From Luzula sylvatica (taxonomy: Eukaryota > Streptophyta > Magnoliopsida > Poales > Juncaceae), in NCBI GenBank assembly GCA_946800325.1, contig OX326958.1, positions 16,272,992 through 16,336,991 of the forward strand: a stretch of DNA of 64,000 bases, in the 5' to 3' direction. Positions 24,667 through 38,306 of this stretch are shown here, piece after piece. Position numbers and translations under genes: made by a program. The notes beneath the pieces are model-generated. The model saw nothing but the letters and a program-made list of their open reading frames with translations, made no database searches and was not told the origin of the DNA. Every line of letters starts with the position of its first letter. The stretch's first letter is position 1.

Positions 24667-26154
24667 ATTTTGTTTTGAATCGAAAAACAAACTTTCTTAG
24701 TGTTTGTGAAATTTTGTGAAACGTTATGTAGTAAAAGATACGATACAAATGATCTAGAAACACGTTATTTGAACTCCTCAAAGCGTTAAAATCTTGTTTT
24801 GAATCGAAAAACAAACTTTCTTAGTGTTTGTGAAATTTGGTGAACAGTTATGTACTAAAAGATACGATACAAATGATCTAAAAACACGTTATTTGAACTC
24901 CTCAAAGCGTTAAAATCTGGTTTTGAATCGAAAAACAAACTTTCTTAGTGTTTGTGAAATTTGGTGAAAAGTTATGTACTAAAAGATACGATACAAATGA
25001 TCTAAAAACACGTTATTTGAACTCCTCAAAGCGTTAAAATCTTGTTTTGAATCGAAAAACAAACTTTCTTAGTGTTTGTGAAATTTGGTGAAAAGTTATG
25101 TAGTAAAAGATACGATACAAATGATCTAGAAACACGTTATTTGAACTCCTCATAGCGTTAAAATCTTGTTTTGAATCGAAAAACAAACTTTCTTAGTGTT
25201 TGTGAAATTTGGTGAAAAGTTATGTACTAAAAGATACGATACAAATGATCTAAAAACTTGTTATTTGAACACCTCAAAGCGTTAAAATCTTGTTTTGAAT
25301 CGAAAAACAAACTTTCTTAGTGTTTGTGAAATTTGGTGAAAAGTTATGTACTAAAAGATACGATACAAATGATCTAAAAACAAGTTATTTGAACTCCTCA
25401 AAGCGTTAAAATCTTGTTTTGAATCGAAAAACAAACTTTCTTAGTGTTTGTGAAATTTGGTGAAAAGTTATGTAGTAAAAGATACGATACAAATGATCTA
25501 GAAACACGTTATTTGAACTCCTCATAGCGTTAAAATCTTGTTTTGAATCGAAAAACAAACTTTCTTAGTGTTTGTGAAATTTGGTGAAAAGTTATGTACT
25601 AAAAGATACGATACAAATGATCTAAAACCACGTTATTTGAACTCCTCAAAGCGTTAAAATCATGTTTTGAATCGAAAAACAAACTTTCTTAGTGTTTGTG
25701 AAATTTGGTGAAAAGTTATGTACTAAAAGATACTATACAAATGATCTAAAAACATGTTATTTGAACTCCTCAAAGCGTTAAAATCTTGTTTTGAATCGAA
25801 AAACAAACTTTCTTAGTGTTTGTGAAATTTGGTGAAAAGTTATGTACTAAAAGATACGATACAAATGATCTAAAAACACGTTATTTGAACTCCTCAAAGC
25901 GTTAAAATCTGGTTTTGAATCGAAAAACAAACTTTCTTAGTGTTTGTGAAATTTGGTGAAAAGTTATGTACTAAAAGATACGATACAAATGATCTAAAAA
26001 CACGTTATTTGAACTCCTCAAAGCGTTAAAATCTGGTTTTGAATCGAAAAACAAACTTTCTTAGTGTTTGTGAAATTTGGCGAAAAGTTATGTAGTAAAA
26101 GATACGATACTAATGATCTAGGAACACGTTATTTGAACTCCTCAAAGCGTTAAA
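24667..26154. repeat. 12-monomer repeat, second copy (M200-M211)
   Basis: Order I E Eg B' C D B' G H E Eg F. M200 has two private T changes (AAATTTTG and GAAATTTTG), M201 has GAACAG and M208 has ATCATG. The last slot is F rather than the A hybrid seen in the first copy, consistent with the duplication junction lying in that monomer. Confidence 0.75.
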
Positions 26155-28634
26155 ATCTTGTTTTGAATCGAAAAACAAACTTTCTTAGTGTTTGTGAAAT
26201 TTGGTGAAAAGTTATGTACTGAAAGATACGATACAAATGATCTAAAAACACGTTATTTGAACTCCTCAAAGCGTTAAAATCTTGTTTTGAATCGAAAAAC
26301 AAACTTTCTTAGTGTTTGTGAAATTTGGTGAAACGTTATGTAGTAAAAGATACGATACAAATGATCTAGAAACACGTTATTTGAACTCCTCAAAGCGTTA
26401 AAATCTGGTTTTGAATCGAAAAACAAACTTTCTTAGTGTTTGTGAAATTTGGTGAAAAGTTATGTACTAAAAGATACGATACAAATGATCTAAAAACACG
26501 TTATTTGAACTCCTCAAAGCGTTAAAATCTGGTTTTGAATCGAAAAACAAACTTTCTTAGTGTTTGTGAAATTTGGCGAAAAGTTATGTAGTAAAAGATA
26601 CGATACTAATGATCTAGGAACACGTTATTTGAACTCCTCAAAGCGTTAAAATCTTGTTTTGAATCGAAAAACAAACTTTCTTAGTGTATGTGAAATGTGG
26701 TGAAAAGTTATGTACTGAAAGATACGATACAAATGATCTAAAAACACGTTATTTGAACTCCTCAAAGCGTTAAAATCTTGTTTTGAATCGAAAAACAAAC
26801 TTTCTTAGTGTTTGTGAAATTTGGTGAAAAGTTATGTACTAAAAGATACGATACAAATGATCTAAAAACTTGTTATTTGAACACCTCAAAGCGTTAAAAT
26901 CTTGTTTTGAATCGAAAAATAAACTTTCTTAGTGTTTGTGAAATTTGGTGAAAAGTTATGTACTAAAAGATACGATACAAATGATCTAAAAACAAGTTAT
27001 TTGAACTCCTCAAAGCGTTAAAATCTTGTTTTGAATCGAAAAACAAACTTTCTTAGTGTTTGTGAAATTTGGTGAAAAGTTATGTAGTAAAAGATACGAT
27101 ACAAATGATCTAGAAACACGTTATTTGAACTCCTCATAGCGTTAAAATCTTGTTTTGAATCGAAAAACAAACTTTCTTAGTGTTTGTGAAATTTGGTGAA
27201 AAGTTATGTACTAAAAGATACGATACAAATGATCTAAAAACTTGTTATTTGAACACCTCAGAGCGTTAAAATCTTGTTTTGAATCGAAAAACAAACTTTC
27301 TTAGTGTTTGTGAAATTTGGTGAAAAGTTATGTACTAAAAGATACGATACAAATGATCTAAAAACAAGTTATTTGAACTCCTCAAAGCGTTAAAATCTTG
27401 TTTTGAATCGAAAAACAAACTTTCTTAGTGTTTGTGAAATTTGGTGAAAAGTTATGTACTGAAAGATACGATACAAATGATCTAAAAACACGTTATTTGA
27501 ACTCCTCAAAGCGTTAAAATCTTGTTTTGAATCGAAAAACAAACTTTCTTAGTGTTTGTGAAATTTGGTGAAAAATTGTGTAGTAAAAGATACGATACAA
27601 ATGATCTAGAAACACGTTATTTGAACTCCTCAAAGCGTTAAAATCTTGTTTTGAATCGAAAAACAAACTTTCTTAGTGTTTGTGAAATTTGGTGAAAAGT
27701 TATGTACTGAAAGATACGATACAAATGATCTAAAAACACGTTATTTGAACTCCTCAAAGCGTTAAAATCTTGTTTTGAATCGAAAAACAAACTTTCTTAG
27801 TGTTTGTGAAATTTGGTGAAACGTTATGTAGTAAAAGATACGATACAAATGATCTAGAAACACGTTATTTGAACTCCTCAAAGCGTTAAAATCTTGTTTT
27901 GAATCGAAAAACAAACTTTCTTAGTGTTTGTGAAATTTGGTGAAAAGTTATGTACTAAAAGATATGATACAAATGATCTAAAAACACGTTATTTGAACTC
28001 CTCAAAGCGTTAAAATCTGGTTTTGAATCGAAAAACAAACTTTCTTAGTGTTTGTGAAATTTGGTGAAAAGTTATGTACTAAAAGATACGATACAAATGA
28101 TCTAAAAACACGTTATTTGAACTCCTCAAAGCGTTAAAATCTTGTTTTGAATCGAAAAACAAACTTTCTTAGTGTTTGTGAAATTTGGTGAAAAGTTATG
28201 TAGTAAAAGATACGATACAAATGATCTAGAAACACGTTATTTGAACTCCTCATAGCGTTAAAATCTTGTTTTGAATCGAAAAACAAACTTTCTTAGTGTT
28301 TGTGAAATTTGGTGAAAAGTTATGTACTAAAAGATACGATACAAATGATCTAAAAACTTGTTATTTGAACACCTCAAAGCGTTAAAATCTTGTTTTGAAT
28401 CGAAAAACAAACTTTCTTAGTGTTTGTGAAATTTGGTGAAAAGTTATGTACTAAAAGATACGATACAAATGATCTAAAAACAAGTTATTTGAACTCCTCA
28501 AAGCGTTAAAATCTTGTTTTGAATCGAAAAACAAACTTTCTTAGTGTTTGTGAAATTTGGTGAAAAGTTATGTAGTAAAAGATACGATACAAATGATCTA
28601 GAAACACGTTATTTGAACTCCTCATAGCGTTAAA
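25783..28634. repeat. 23-monomer segment duplicated 18.2 kb away, left copy (M209-M231)
   Basis: Order E Eg F A I Eg F A C D B' C D A K A I E Eg B' C D B'. It is matched in order by 44011-46862, offset 18228 bp (147 monomers). Rare shared variants are GTGTATGTG in the fifth-slot A after F, AAATAAAC in the next D, CAGAG in the second C, and A57 together with G60 in the K unit. Local differences include GAAATGTGG in M216 and GATATG in M226. Confidence 0.85.
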
Positions 28635-31600
28635 ATCTTGTTTTGAATCGAAAAACAAACTTTCTTAGTGTTTGTGAAATTTGGTGAAAAGTTATGTACT
28701 AAAAGATACTATACAAATGATCTAAAAACATGTTATTTGAACTCCTCAAAGCGTTAAAATCTTGTTTTGAATCGAAAAACAAACTTTCTTAGTGTTTGTG
28801 AAATTTGGTGAAAAGTTTTGTACTAAAAGATACGATACAAATGATCTAAAAACACGTTATTTGAACTCCTCAAAGCGTTAAAATCTGGTTTTGAATCGAA
28901 AAACAAACTTTCTTAGTGTTTGTGAAATTTGGTGAAAAGTTATGTACTAAAAGATACGATACAAATGATCTAAAAACACGTTATTTGAACTCCTCAAAGC
29001 GTTAAAATCTGGTTTTGAATCGAAAAACAAACTTTCTTAGTGTTTGTGAAATTTGGCGAAAAGTTATGTAGTAAAAGATACGATACTAATGATCTAGCAA
29101 CACGTTATTTGAACTCCTCAAAGCGTTAAAATCTTGTTTTGAATCGAAAAACAAACTTTCTTAGTGTTTGTGAAATTTGGTGAAAAGTTATGTACTGAAA
29201 GATACGATACAAATGATCTAAAAACACGTTATTTGAACTCCTCAAAGCGTTAAAATCTTGTTTTGAATCGAAAAACAAACTTTCTTAGTGTTTGTGAAAT
29301 TTGGTGAAAAGTTATGTAGTAAAAGATACGATACAAATGATCTAGAAACACGTTATTTGAACTCCTCAAAGCGTTAAAATCTTGTTTTGAATCGAAAAAC
29401 AAACTTTCTTAGTGTTTGTGAAATTTGGTTAAAAGTTATGTACTAAAAGATACGATACAAATGATCTAAAAACACGTTATTTGAACTCCTCAAAGCGTTA
29501 AAATCTGGTTTTGAATCGAAAAACAAACTTTCTTAGTGTTTGTGAAATTTGGTGAAAAGTTATGTACTAAAAGATACGATACAAATGATCTAAAAACACG
29601 TTATTTGAACTCCTCAAAGCGTTAAAATCTGGTTTTGAATCGAAAAACAAACTTTCTTAGTGTTTGTGAAATTTGGCGAAAAGTTATGTAGTAAAAGATA
29701 CGATACTAATGATCTAGGAACACGTTATTTGAACTCCTCAAAGCGTTAAAATCTTGTTTTGAATCGAAAAACAAACTTTCTTAGTGTTTGTGAAATTTGG
29801 TGAAAAGTTATGTACTGAAAGATACGATACAAATGATCTAAAAACACGTTATTTGAACTCCTCAAAGCGTTAAAATCTTGTTTTGAATCGAAAAACAAAC
29901 TTTCTTAGTGTTTGTGAAATTTGGTGAAACGTTATGTAGTAAAAGATACGATACAAATGATCTAGAAACACGTTATTTGAACTCCTCAAAGCGTTAAAAT
30001 CTGGTTTTGAATCAAAAAACAAACTTTCTTAGTGTTTGTGAAATTTGGTGAAAAGTTATGTACTAAAAGATACGATACAAATGATCTAAAAACACGTTAT
30101 TTGAACTCCTCAAAGCGTTAAAATCTGGTTTTGAATCGAAAAACAAACTTTCTTAGTGTTTGTGAAATTTGGCGAAAAGTTATGTAGTAAAAGATACGAT
30201 ACTAATGATCTAGGAACACGTTATTTGAACTCCTCAAAGCGTTAAAATCTTGTTTTGAATCGAAAAACAAACTTTCTTAGTGTTTGTGAAATTTGGTGAA
30301 AAGTTATGTACTGAAAGATACGATACAAATGATCTAAAAACACGTTATTTGAACTCCTCAAAGCGTTAAAATCTTGTTTTGAATCGAAAAACAAACTTTC
30401 TTAGTGTTTGTGAAATTTGGTGAAAAGTTATGTACTAAAAGATACGATACAAATGATCTAAAAACAAGTTATTTGAACTCCTCAAAGCGTTAAAATCTTG
30501 TTTTGAATCGAAAAACAAACTTTCTTAGTGTTTGTGAAATTTGGTGAAAAGTTATGTAGTAAAAGATACGATACAAATGATCTAGAAACACGTTATTTGA
30601 ACTCCTCATAGCGTTAAAATCTTGTTTTGAATCGAAAAACAAACTTTCTTAGTGTTTGTGAAATTTGGTGAAAAGTTATGTACTAAAAGATACGATACAA
30701 ATGATCTAAAAACACGTTATTTGAACTCCTCAAAGCGTTAAAATCTTGTTTTGAATCGAAAAACAAACTTTCTTAGTGTTTGTGAAATTTGGTGAAAAGT
30801 TATGTAGTAAAAGATACGATACAAATGATCTAGAAACACGTTATTTGAACTCCTCATAGCGTTAAAATCTTGTTTTGAATCGAAAAACAAACTTTCTTAG
30901 TGTTTGTGAAATTTGGTGAAAAGTTATGTACTAAAAGATACGATACAAATGATCTAAAAACTTGTTATTTGAACACCTCAAAGCGTTAAAATCTTGTTTT
31001 GAATCGAAAAACAAACTTTCTTAGTGTTTGTGAAATTTGGTGAAAAGTTATGTACTGAAAGATACGATACAAATTATCTAAAAACACGTTATTTGAACTC
31101 CTCAAAGCGTTAAAATCTTGTTTTGAATCGAAAAACAAACTTTCTTAGTGTTTGTGAAATTTGGTGAAAAGTTATGTAGTAAAAGATACGATACAAATGA
31201 TCTAGAAACACGTTATTTGAACTCCTCATAGCGTTAAAATCTTGTTTTGAATCGAAAAACAAACTTTCTTAGTGTTTGTGAAATTTGGTGAAAAGTTATG
31301 TACTAAAAGATACGATACAAATGATCTAAAAACACGTTATTTGAACTCCTCAAAGCGTTAAAATCTGGTTTTGAATCGAAAAACAAACTTTCTTAGTGTT
31401 TGTGAAATTTGGTGAAAAGTTATGTACTAAAAGATACGATACAAATGATCTAAAAACACGTTATTTGAACTCCTCAAAGCGTTAAAATCTGGTTTTGAAT
31501 CGAAAAACAAACTTTCTTAGTGTTTGTGAAATTTGGCGAAAAGTTATGTAGTAAAAGATACGATACTAATGATCTAGGAACACGTTATTTGAACTCCTCA

Positions 31601-31734
31601 AAGCGTTAAAATCTGGTTTTGAATCGAAAAACAAACTTTCTTAGTGTTTGTGAAATTTGGTGAAAAGTTATGTACTGAAAGATACGATACAAATGATCTA
31701 AAAACACGTTATTTGAACTCCTCAAAGCGTTAAA

Positions 31735-32478
31735 ATCTTGTTTTGAATCGAAAAACAAACTTTCTTAGTGTTTGTGAAATTTGGTGAAACGTTATGTAGT
31801 AAAAGATACGATACAAATGATCTAGGAACACGTTATTTGAACTCCTCAAAGCGTTAAAATCTGGTTTTGAATCGAAAAACAAACTTTCTTAGTGTTTGTG
31901 AAATTTGGTGAAAAGTTATGTACTAAAAGATACGATACAAATGATCTAAAAACACGTTATTTGAACTCCTCAAAGCGTTAAAATCTGGTTTTGAATCGAA
32001 AAACAAACTTTCTTAGTGTTTGTGAAATTTGGCGAAAAGTTATGTAGTAAAAGATACGATACTAATGATCTAGGAACACGTTATTTGAACTCCTCAAAGC
32101 GTTAAAATCTTGTTTTGAATCGAAAAACAAACTTTCTTAGTGTTTGTGAAATTTGGTGAAACGTTATGTAGTAAAAGATACGATACAAATGATCTAGAAA
32201 CACGTTATTTGAACTCCTCAAAGCGTTAAAATCTGGTTTTGAATCGAAAAACAAACTTTCTTAGTGTTTGTGAAATTTGGTGAAAAGTTATGTACTAAAA
32301 GATACGATACAAATGATCTAAAAACACGTTATTTGAACTCCTCAAAGCGTTAAAATCTGGTTTTGAATCGAAAAACAAACTTTCTTAGTGTTTGTGAAAT
32401 TTGGCGAAAAGTTATGTAGTAAAAGATACGATACTAATGATCTAGGAACACGTTATTTGAACTCCTCAAAGCGTTAAA
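31735..32478. repeat. 372-bp trimer doublet I-Eg-F (M257-M262)
   Basis: I Eg F occurs twice in a row. The first I carries G92 (TAGGAAC), an F-like 3' mark on an I body, so it may be a hybrid. The same doublet occurs at 34587-35330, 37563-38306, 40415-41158 and 61371-62114, so it is a mobile cassette within the array rather than a one-off. Confidence 0.78.
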
Positions 32479-35330
32479 ATCTTGTTTTGAATCGAAAAAC
32501 AAACTTTCTTAGTGTTTGTGAAATTTGGTGAAAAGTTATGTACTGAAAGATACGATACAAATGATCTAAAAACACGTTATTTGAACTCCTCAAAGCGTTA
32601 AAATCTTGTTTTGAATCGAAAAACAAACTTTCTTAGTGTTTGTGAAATTTGGTGAAAAGTTATGTAGTAAAAGATACGATACAAATGATCTAGAAACACG
32701 TTATTTGAACTCCTCATAGCGTTAAAATCTTGTTTTGAATCGAAAAACAAACTTTCTTAGTGTTTGTGAAATTTGGTGAAAAGTTATGTACTAAAAGATA
32801 CGATACAAATGATCTAAAAACTTGTTATTTGAACACCTCAAAGCGTTAAAATCTGGTTTTGAATCGAAAAACAAACTTTCTTAGTGTTTGTGAATTTTGG
32901 TGAAAAGTTATGTACTAAAAGATACGATACAAATGATCTAAAAACAAGTTATTTGAACTCCTCAAAGCGTTAAAATCTTGTTTTGAATCGAAAAACAAAC
33001 TTTCTTAGTGTTTGTGAAATTTGGTGAAAAGTTATGTAGTAAAAGATACGATACAAATGATCTAGAAACACGTTATTTGAACTCCTCATAGCGTTAAAAT
33101 CTTGTTTTGAATCGAAAAACAAACTTTCTTAGTGTTTGTGAAATTTGGTGAAAAGTTATGTACTAAAAGATACGATACAAATGATCTAAAAACTTGTTAT
33201 TTGAACACCTCAAAGCGTTAAAATCTTGTTTTGAATCGAAAAACAAACTTTCTTAGTGTTTGTGAAATTTGGTGAAAAGTTATGTACTAAAAGATACGAT
33301 ACAAATGATCTAAAAACAAGTTATTTGAACTCCTCAAAGCGTTAAAATCTTGTTTTGAATCGAAAAACAAACTTTCTTAGTGTTTGTGAAATTTGGTGAA
33401 AAATTATGTACTGAAAGATACGATACAAATGATCTAAAAACACGTTATTTGAACTCCTCAAAGCGTTAAAATCTTGTTTTGAATCGAAAAACAAACTTTC
33501 TTAGTGTTTGTGAAATTTGGTGAAAAGTTGTGTAGTAAAAGATACGATACAAATGATCTAGAAACACGTTATTTGAACTCCTCAAAGCGTTAAAATCTTG
33601 TTTTGAATCGAAAAACAAACTTTCTTAGTGTTTGTGAAATTTGGTGAAAAGTTATGTACTGAAAGATACGATACAAATGATCTAAAAACATGTTATTTGA
33701 ACTCCTCAAAGCGTTAAAATCTTGTTTTGAATCGAAAAACAAACTTTCTTAGTGTTTGTGAAATTTGGTGAAACGTTATGTAGTAAAAGATACGATACAA
33801 ATGATCTAGAAACACGTTATTTGAACTCCTCAAAGCGTTAAAATCTTGTTTTGAATCGAAAAACAAACTTTCTTAGTGTTTGTGAAATTTGGTGAAAAGT
33901 TATGTACTAAAAGATACGATACAAATGATCTAAAAACACGTTATTTGAACTCCTCAAAGCGTTAAAATCTGGTTTTGAATCGAAAAACAAACTTTCATAG
34001 TGTTTGTGAAATTTGGTGAAAAGTTATGTACTAAAAGATACGATACAAATGATCTAAAAACACGTTATTTGAACTCCTCAAAGCGTTAAAATCTTGTTTT
34101 GAATCGAAAAACAAACTTTCTTAGTGTTTGTGAAATTTGGTGAAAAGTTATGTAGTAAAAGATACGATACAAATGATCTAGAAACACGTTATTTGAACTC
34201 CTCATAGCGTTAAAATCTTGTTTTGAATCGAAAAACAAACTTTCTTAGTGTTTGTGAAATTTGGTGAAAAGTTATGTACTAAAAGATACGATACAAATGA
34301 TCTAAAAACTTGTTATTTGAACACCTCAAAGCGTTAAAATCTGGTTTTGAATCGAAAAACAAACTTTCTTAGTGTTTGTGAAATTTGGTGAAAAGTTATG
34401 TACTAAAAGATACGATACAAATGATCTAAAAACAAGTTATTTGAACTCCTCAAAGCGTTAAAATCTTGTTTTGAATCGAAAAACAAACTTTCTTAGTGTT
34501 TGTGAAATTTGGTGAAAAGTTATGTACTGAAAGATACGATACAAATGATCTAAAAACACGTTATTTGAACTCCTCAAAGCGTTAAAATCTTGTTTTGAAT
34601 CGAAAAACAAACTTTCTTAGTGTTTGTGAAATTTGGTGAAACGTTATGTAGTAAAAGATACGATACAAATGATCTAGAAACACGTTATTTGAACTCCTCA
34701 AAGCGTTAAAATCTGGTTTTGAATCGAAAAACAAACTTTCTTAGTGTTTGTGAAATTTGGTGAAAAGTTATGTACTAAAAGATACGATACAAATGATCTA
34801 AAAACACGTTATTTGAACTCCTCAAAGCGTTAAAATCTGGTTTTGAATCGAAAAACAAACTTTCATAGTGTTTGTGAAATTTGGCGAAAAGTTATGTAGT
34901 AAAAGATACGATACTAATGATCTAGGAACACGTTATTTGAACTCCTCAAAGCGTTAAAATCTTGTTTTGAATCGAAAAACAAACTTTCTTAGTGTTTGTG
35001 AAATTTGGTGAAACGTTATGTAGTAAAAGATACGATACAAATGATCTAGAAACACGTTATTTGAACTCCTCAAAGCGTTAAAATCTGGTTTTGAATCGAA
35101 AAACAAACTTTCTTAGTGTTTGTGAAATTTGGTGAAAAGTTATGTACTAAAAGATACGATACAAATGATCTAAAAACACGTTATTTGAACTCCTCAAAGC
35201 GTTAAAATCTGGTTTTGAATCGAAAAACAAACTTTCTTAGTGTTTGTGAAATTTGGCGAAAAGTTATGTAGTAAAAGATACGATACTAATGATCTAGGAA
35301 CACGTTATTTGAACTCCTCAAAGCGTTAAA
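32479..35330. repeat. 23-monomer HOR, first copy (M263-M285)
   Basis: Order A B' C D B' C D J K A I E Eg B' C D A I Eg F I Eg F. The same order recurs at 38307-41158, offset 5828 bp (47 monomers). Shared rare variants: GAATTTTGG in the first D, ACATG in the A after K, and TTCATAG in the F at slot 20. M266 and M278 carry G5 in a D background, which the other copy does not. Confidence 0.85.
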
Positions 35331-36074
35331 ATCTTGTTTTGAATCGAAAAACAAACTTTCTTAGTGTTTGTGAAATTTGGTGAAAAGTTATGTACTGAAA
35401 GATACGATACAAATGATCTAAAAACACGTTATTTGAACTCCTCAAAGCGTTAAAATCTGGTTTTGAATCGAAAAACAAACTTTCTTAGTGTTTGTGAAAT
35501 TTGGTGAAAAGTTATGTAGTAAAAGATACGATACAAATGATCTAGAAACACGTTATTTGAACTCCTCATAGCGTTAAAATCTTGTTTTGAATCGAAAAAC
35601 AAACTTTCTTAGTGTTTGTGAAATTTGGTGAAAAGTTATGTACTAAAAGATACGATACAAATGATCTAAAAACTTGTTATTTGAACACCTCAAAGCGTTA
35701 AAATCTTGTTTTGAATCGAAAAACAAACTTTCTTAGTGTTTGTGAAATTTGGTGAAAAGTTATGTACTAAAAGATACGATACAAATGATCTAAAAACAAG
35801 TTATTTGAACTCCTCAAAGCGTTAAAATCTTGTTTTGAATCGAAAAACAAACTTTCTTAGTGTTTGTGAAATTTGGTGAAAAATTATGTACTGAAAGATA
35901 CGATACAAATGATCTAAAAACACGTTATTTGAACTCCTCAAAGCGTTAAAATCTTGTTTTGAATCGAAAAACAAACTTTCTTAGTGTTTGTGAAATTTGG
36001 TGAAAAGTTGTGTAGTAAAAGATACGATACAAATGATCTAGAAACAAGTTATTTGAACTCCTCAAAGCGTTAAA

Positions 36075-36818
36075 ATCTTGTTTTGAATCGAAAAACAAAC
36101 TTTCTTAGTGTTTGTGAAATTTGGTGAAAAGTTATGTACTAAAAGATACGATACAAATGATCTAAAAACACGTTATTTGAACTCCTCAAAGCGTTAAAAT
36201 CTGGTTTTGAATCGAAAAACAAACTTTCTTAGTGTTTGTGAAATTTGGCGAAAAGTTATGTAGTAAAAGATACGATACTAATGATCTAGGAACACGTTAT
36301 TTGAACTCCTCAAAGCGTTAAAATCTTGTTTTGAATCGAAAAACAAACTTTCTTAGTGTTTGTGAAATTTGGTGAAAAGTTATGTACTAAAAGATACGAT
36401 ACAAATGATCTAAAAACACGTTAGTTGAACTCCTCAAAGCGTTAAAATCTGGTTTTGAATCGAAAAACAAACTTTCTTAGTGTTTGTGAAATTTGGCGAA
36501 AAGTTATGTAGTAAAAGATACGATACTAATGATCTAGGAACACGTTATTTGAACTCCTCAAAGCGTTAAAATCTGGTTTTGAATCGAAAAACAAACTTTC
36601 TTAGTGTTTGTGAAATTTGGTGAAAAGTTATGTACTAAAAGATACGATACAAATGATCTAAAAACACGTTATTTGAACTCCTCAAAGCGTTAAAATCTGG
36701 TTTTGAATCGAAAAACAAACTTTCTTAGTGTTTGTGAAATTTGGCGAAAAGTTATGTAGTAAAAGATACGATACTAATGATCTAGGAACACGTTATTTGA
36801 ACTCCTCAAAGCGTTAAA
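36075..36818. repeat. Local 248-bp dimer amplification (M292-M297)
   Basis: Six monomers alternate E F E F Eg F. Elsewhere the E-to-F string normally passes through Eg and on to A, so three consecutive two-monomer units look like a small local expansion. M294 has a private GTTAGTTG. Confidence 0.75.
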
Positions 36819-38306
36819 ATCTTGTTTTGAATCGAAAAACAAACTTTCTTAGTGTTTGTGAAATTTGGTGAAAAGTTATGTACTGAAAGATACGATACAA
36901 ATGATCTAAAAACACGTTATTTGAACTCCTCAAAGCGTTAAAATCTTGTTTTGAATCGAAAAACAAACTTTCTTAGTGTTTGTGAAATTTGGTGAAAAGT
37001 TATGTAGTAAAAGATACGATACAAATGATCTAGAAACACGTTATTTGAACTCCTCAAAGCGTTAAAATCTTGTTTTGAATCGAAAAACAAACTTTCTTAG
37101 TGTTTGTGAAATTTGGTGAAAAGTTATGTACTAAAAGATACGATACAAATGATCTAAAAACACGTTATTTGAACTCCTCAAAGCGTTAAAATCTGGTTTT
37201 GAATCGAAAAACAAACTTTCTTAGTGTTTGTGAAATTTGGTGAAAAGTTATGTACTAAAAGATACGATACAAATGATCTAAAAACACGTTATTTGAACTC
37301 CTCAAAGCGTTAAAATCTGGTTTTGAATCGAAAAACAAACTTTCTTAGTGTTTGTGAAATTTGGCGAAAAGTTATGTAGTAAAAGATACGATACTAATGA
37401 TCTAGGAACACGTTATTTGAACTCCTCAAAGCGTTAAAATCTTGTTTTGAATCGAAAAACAAACTTTCTTAGTGTTTGTGAAATTTGGTGAAAAGTTATG
37501 TACTGAAAGATACGATACAAATGATCTAAAAACACGTTATTTGAACTCCTCAAAGCGTTAAAATCTTGTTTTGAATCGAAAAACAAACTTTCTTAGTGTT
37601 TGTGAAATTTGGTGAAACGTTATGTAGTAAAAGATACGATACAAATGATCTAGAAACACGTTATTTGAACTCCTCAAAGCGTTAAAATCTGGTTTTGAAT
37701 CGAAAAACAAACTTTCTTAGTGTTTGTGAAATTTGGTGAAAAGTTATGTACTAAAAGATACGATACAAATGATCTAAAAACACGTTATTTGAACTCCTCA
37801 AAGCGTTAAAATCTGGTTTTGAATCGAAAAACAAACTTTCATAGTGTTTGTGAAATTTGGCGAAAAGTTATGTAGTAAAAGATACGATACTAATGATCTA
37901 GGAACACGTTATTTGAACTCCTCAAAGCGTTAAAATCTTGTTTTGAATCGAAAAACAAACTTTCTTAGTGTTTGTGAAATTTGGTGAAACGTTATGTAGT
38001 AAAAGATACGATACAAATGATCTAGAAACACGTTATTTGAACTCCTCAAAGCGTTAAAATCTGGTTTTGAATCGAAAAACAAACTTTCTTAGTGTTTGTG
38101 AAATTTGGTGAAAAGTTATGTACTAAAAGATACGATACAAATGATCTAAAAACACGTTATTTGAACTCCTCAAAGCGTTAAAATCTGGTTTTGAATCGAA
38201 AAACAAACTTTCTTAGTGTTTGTGAAATTTGGCGAAAAGTTATGTAGTAAAAGATACGATACTAATGATCTAGGAACACGTTATTTGAACTCCTCAAAGC
38301 GTTAAA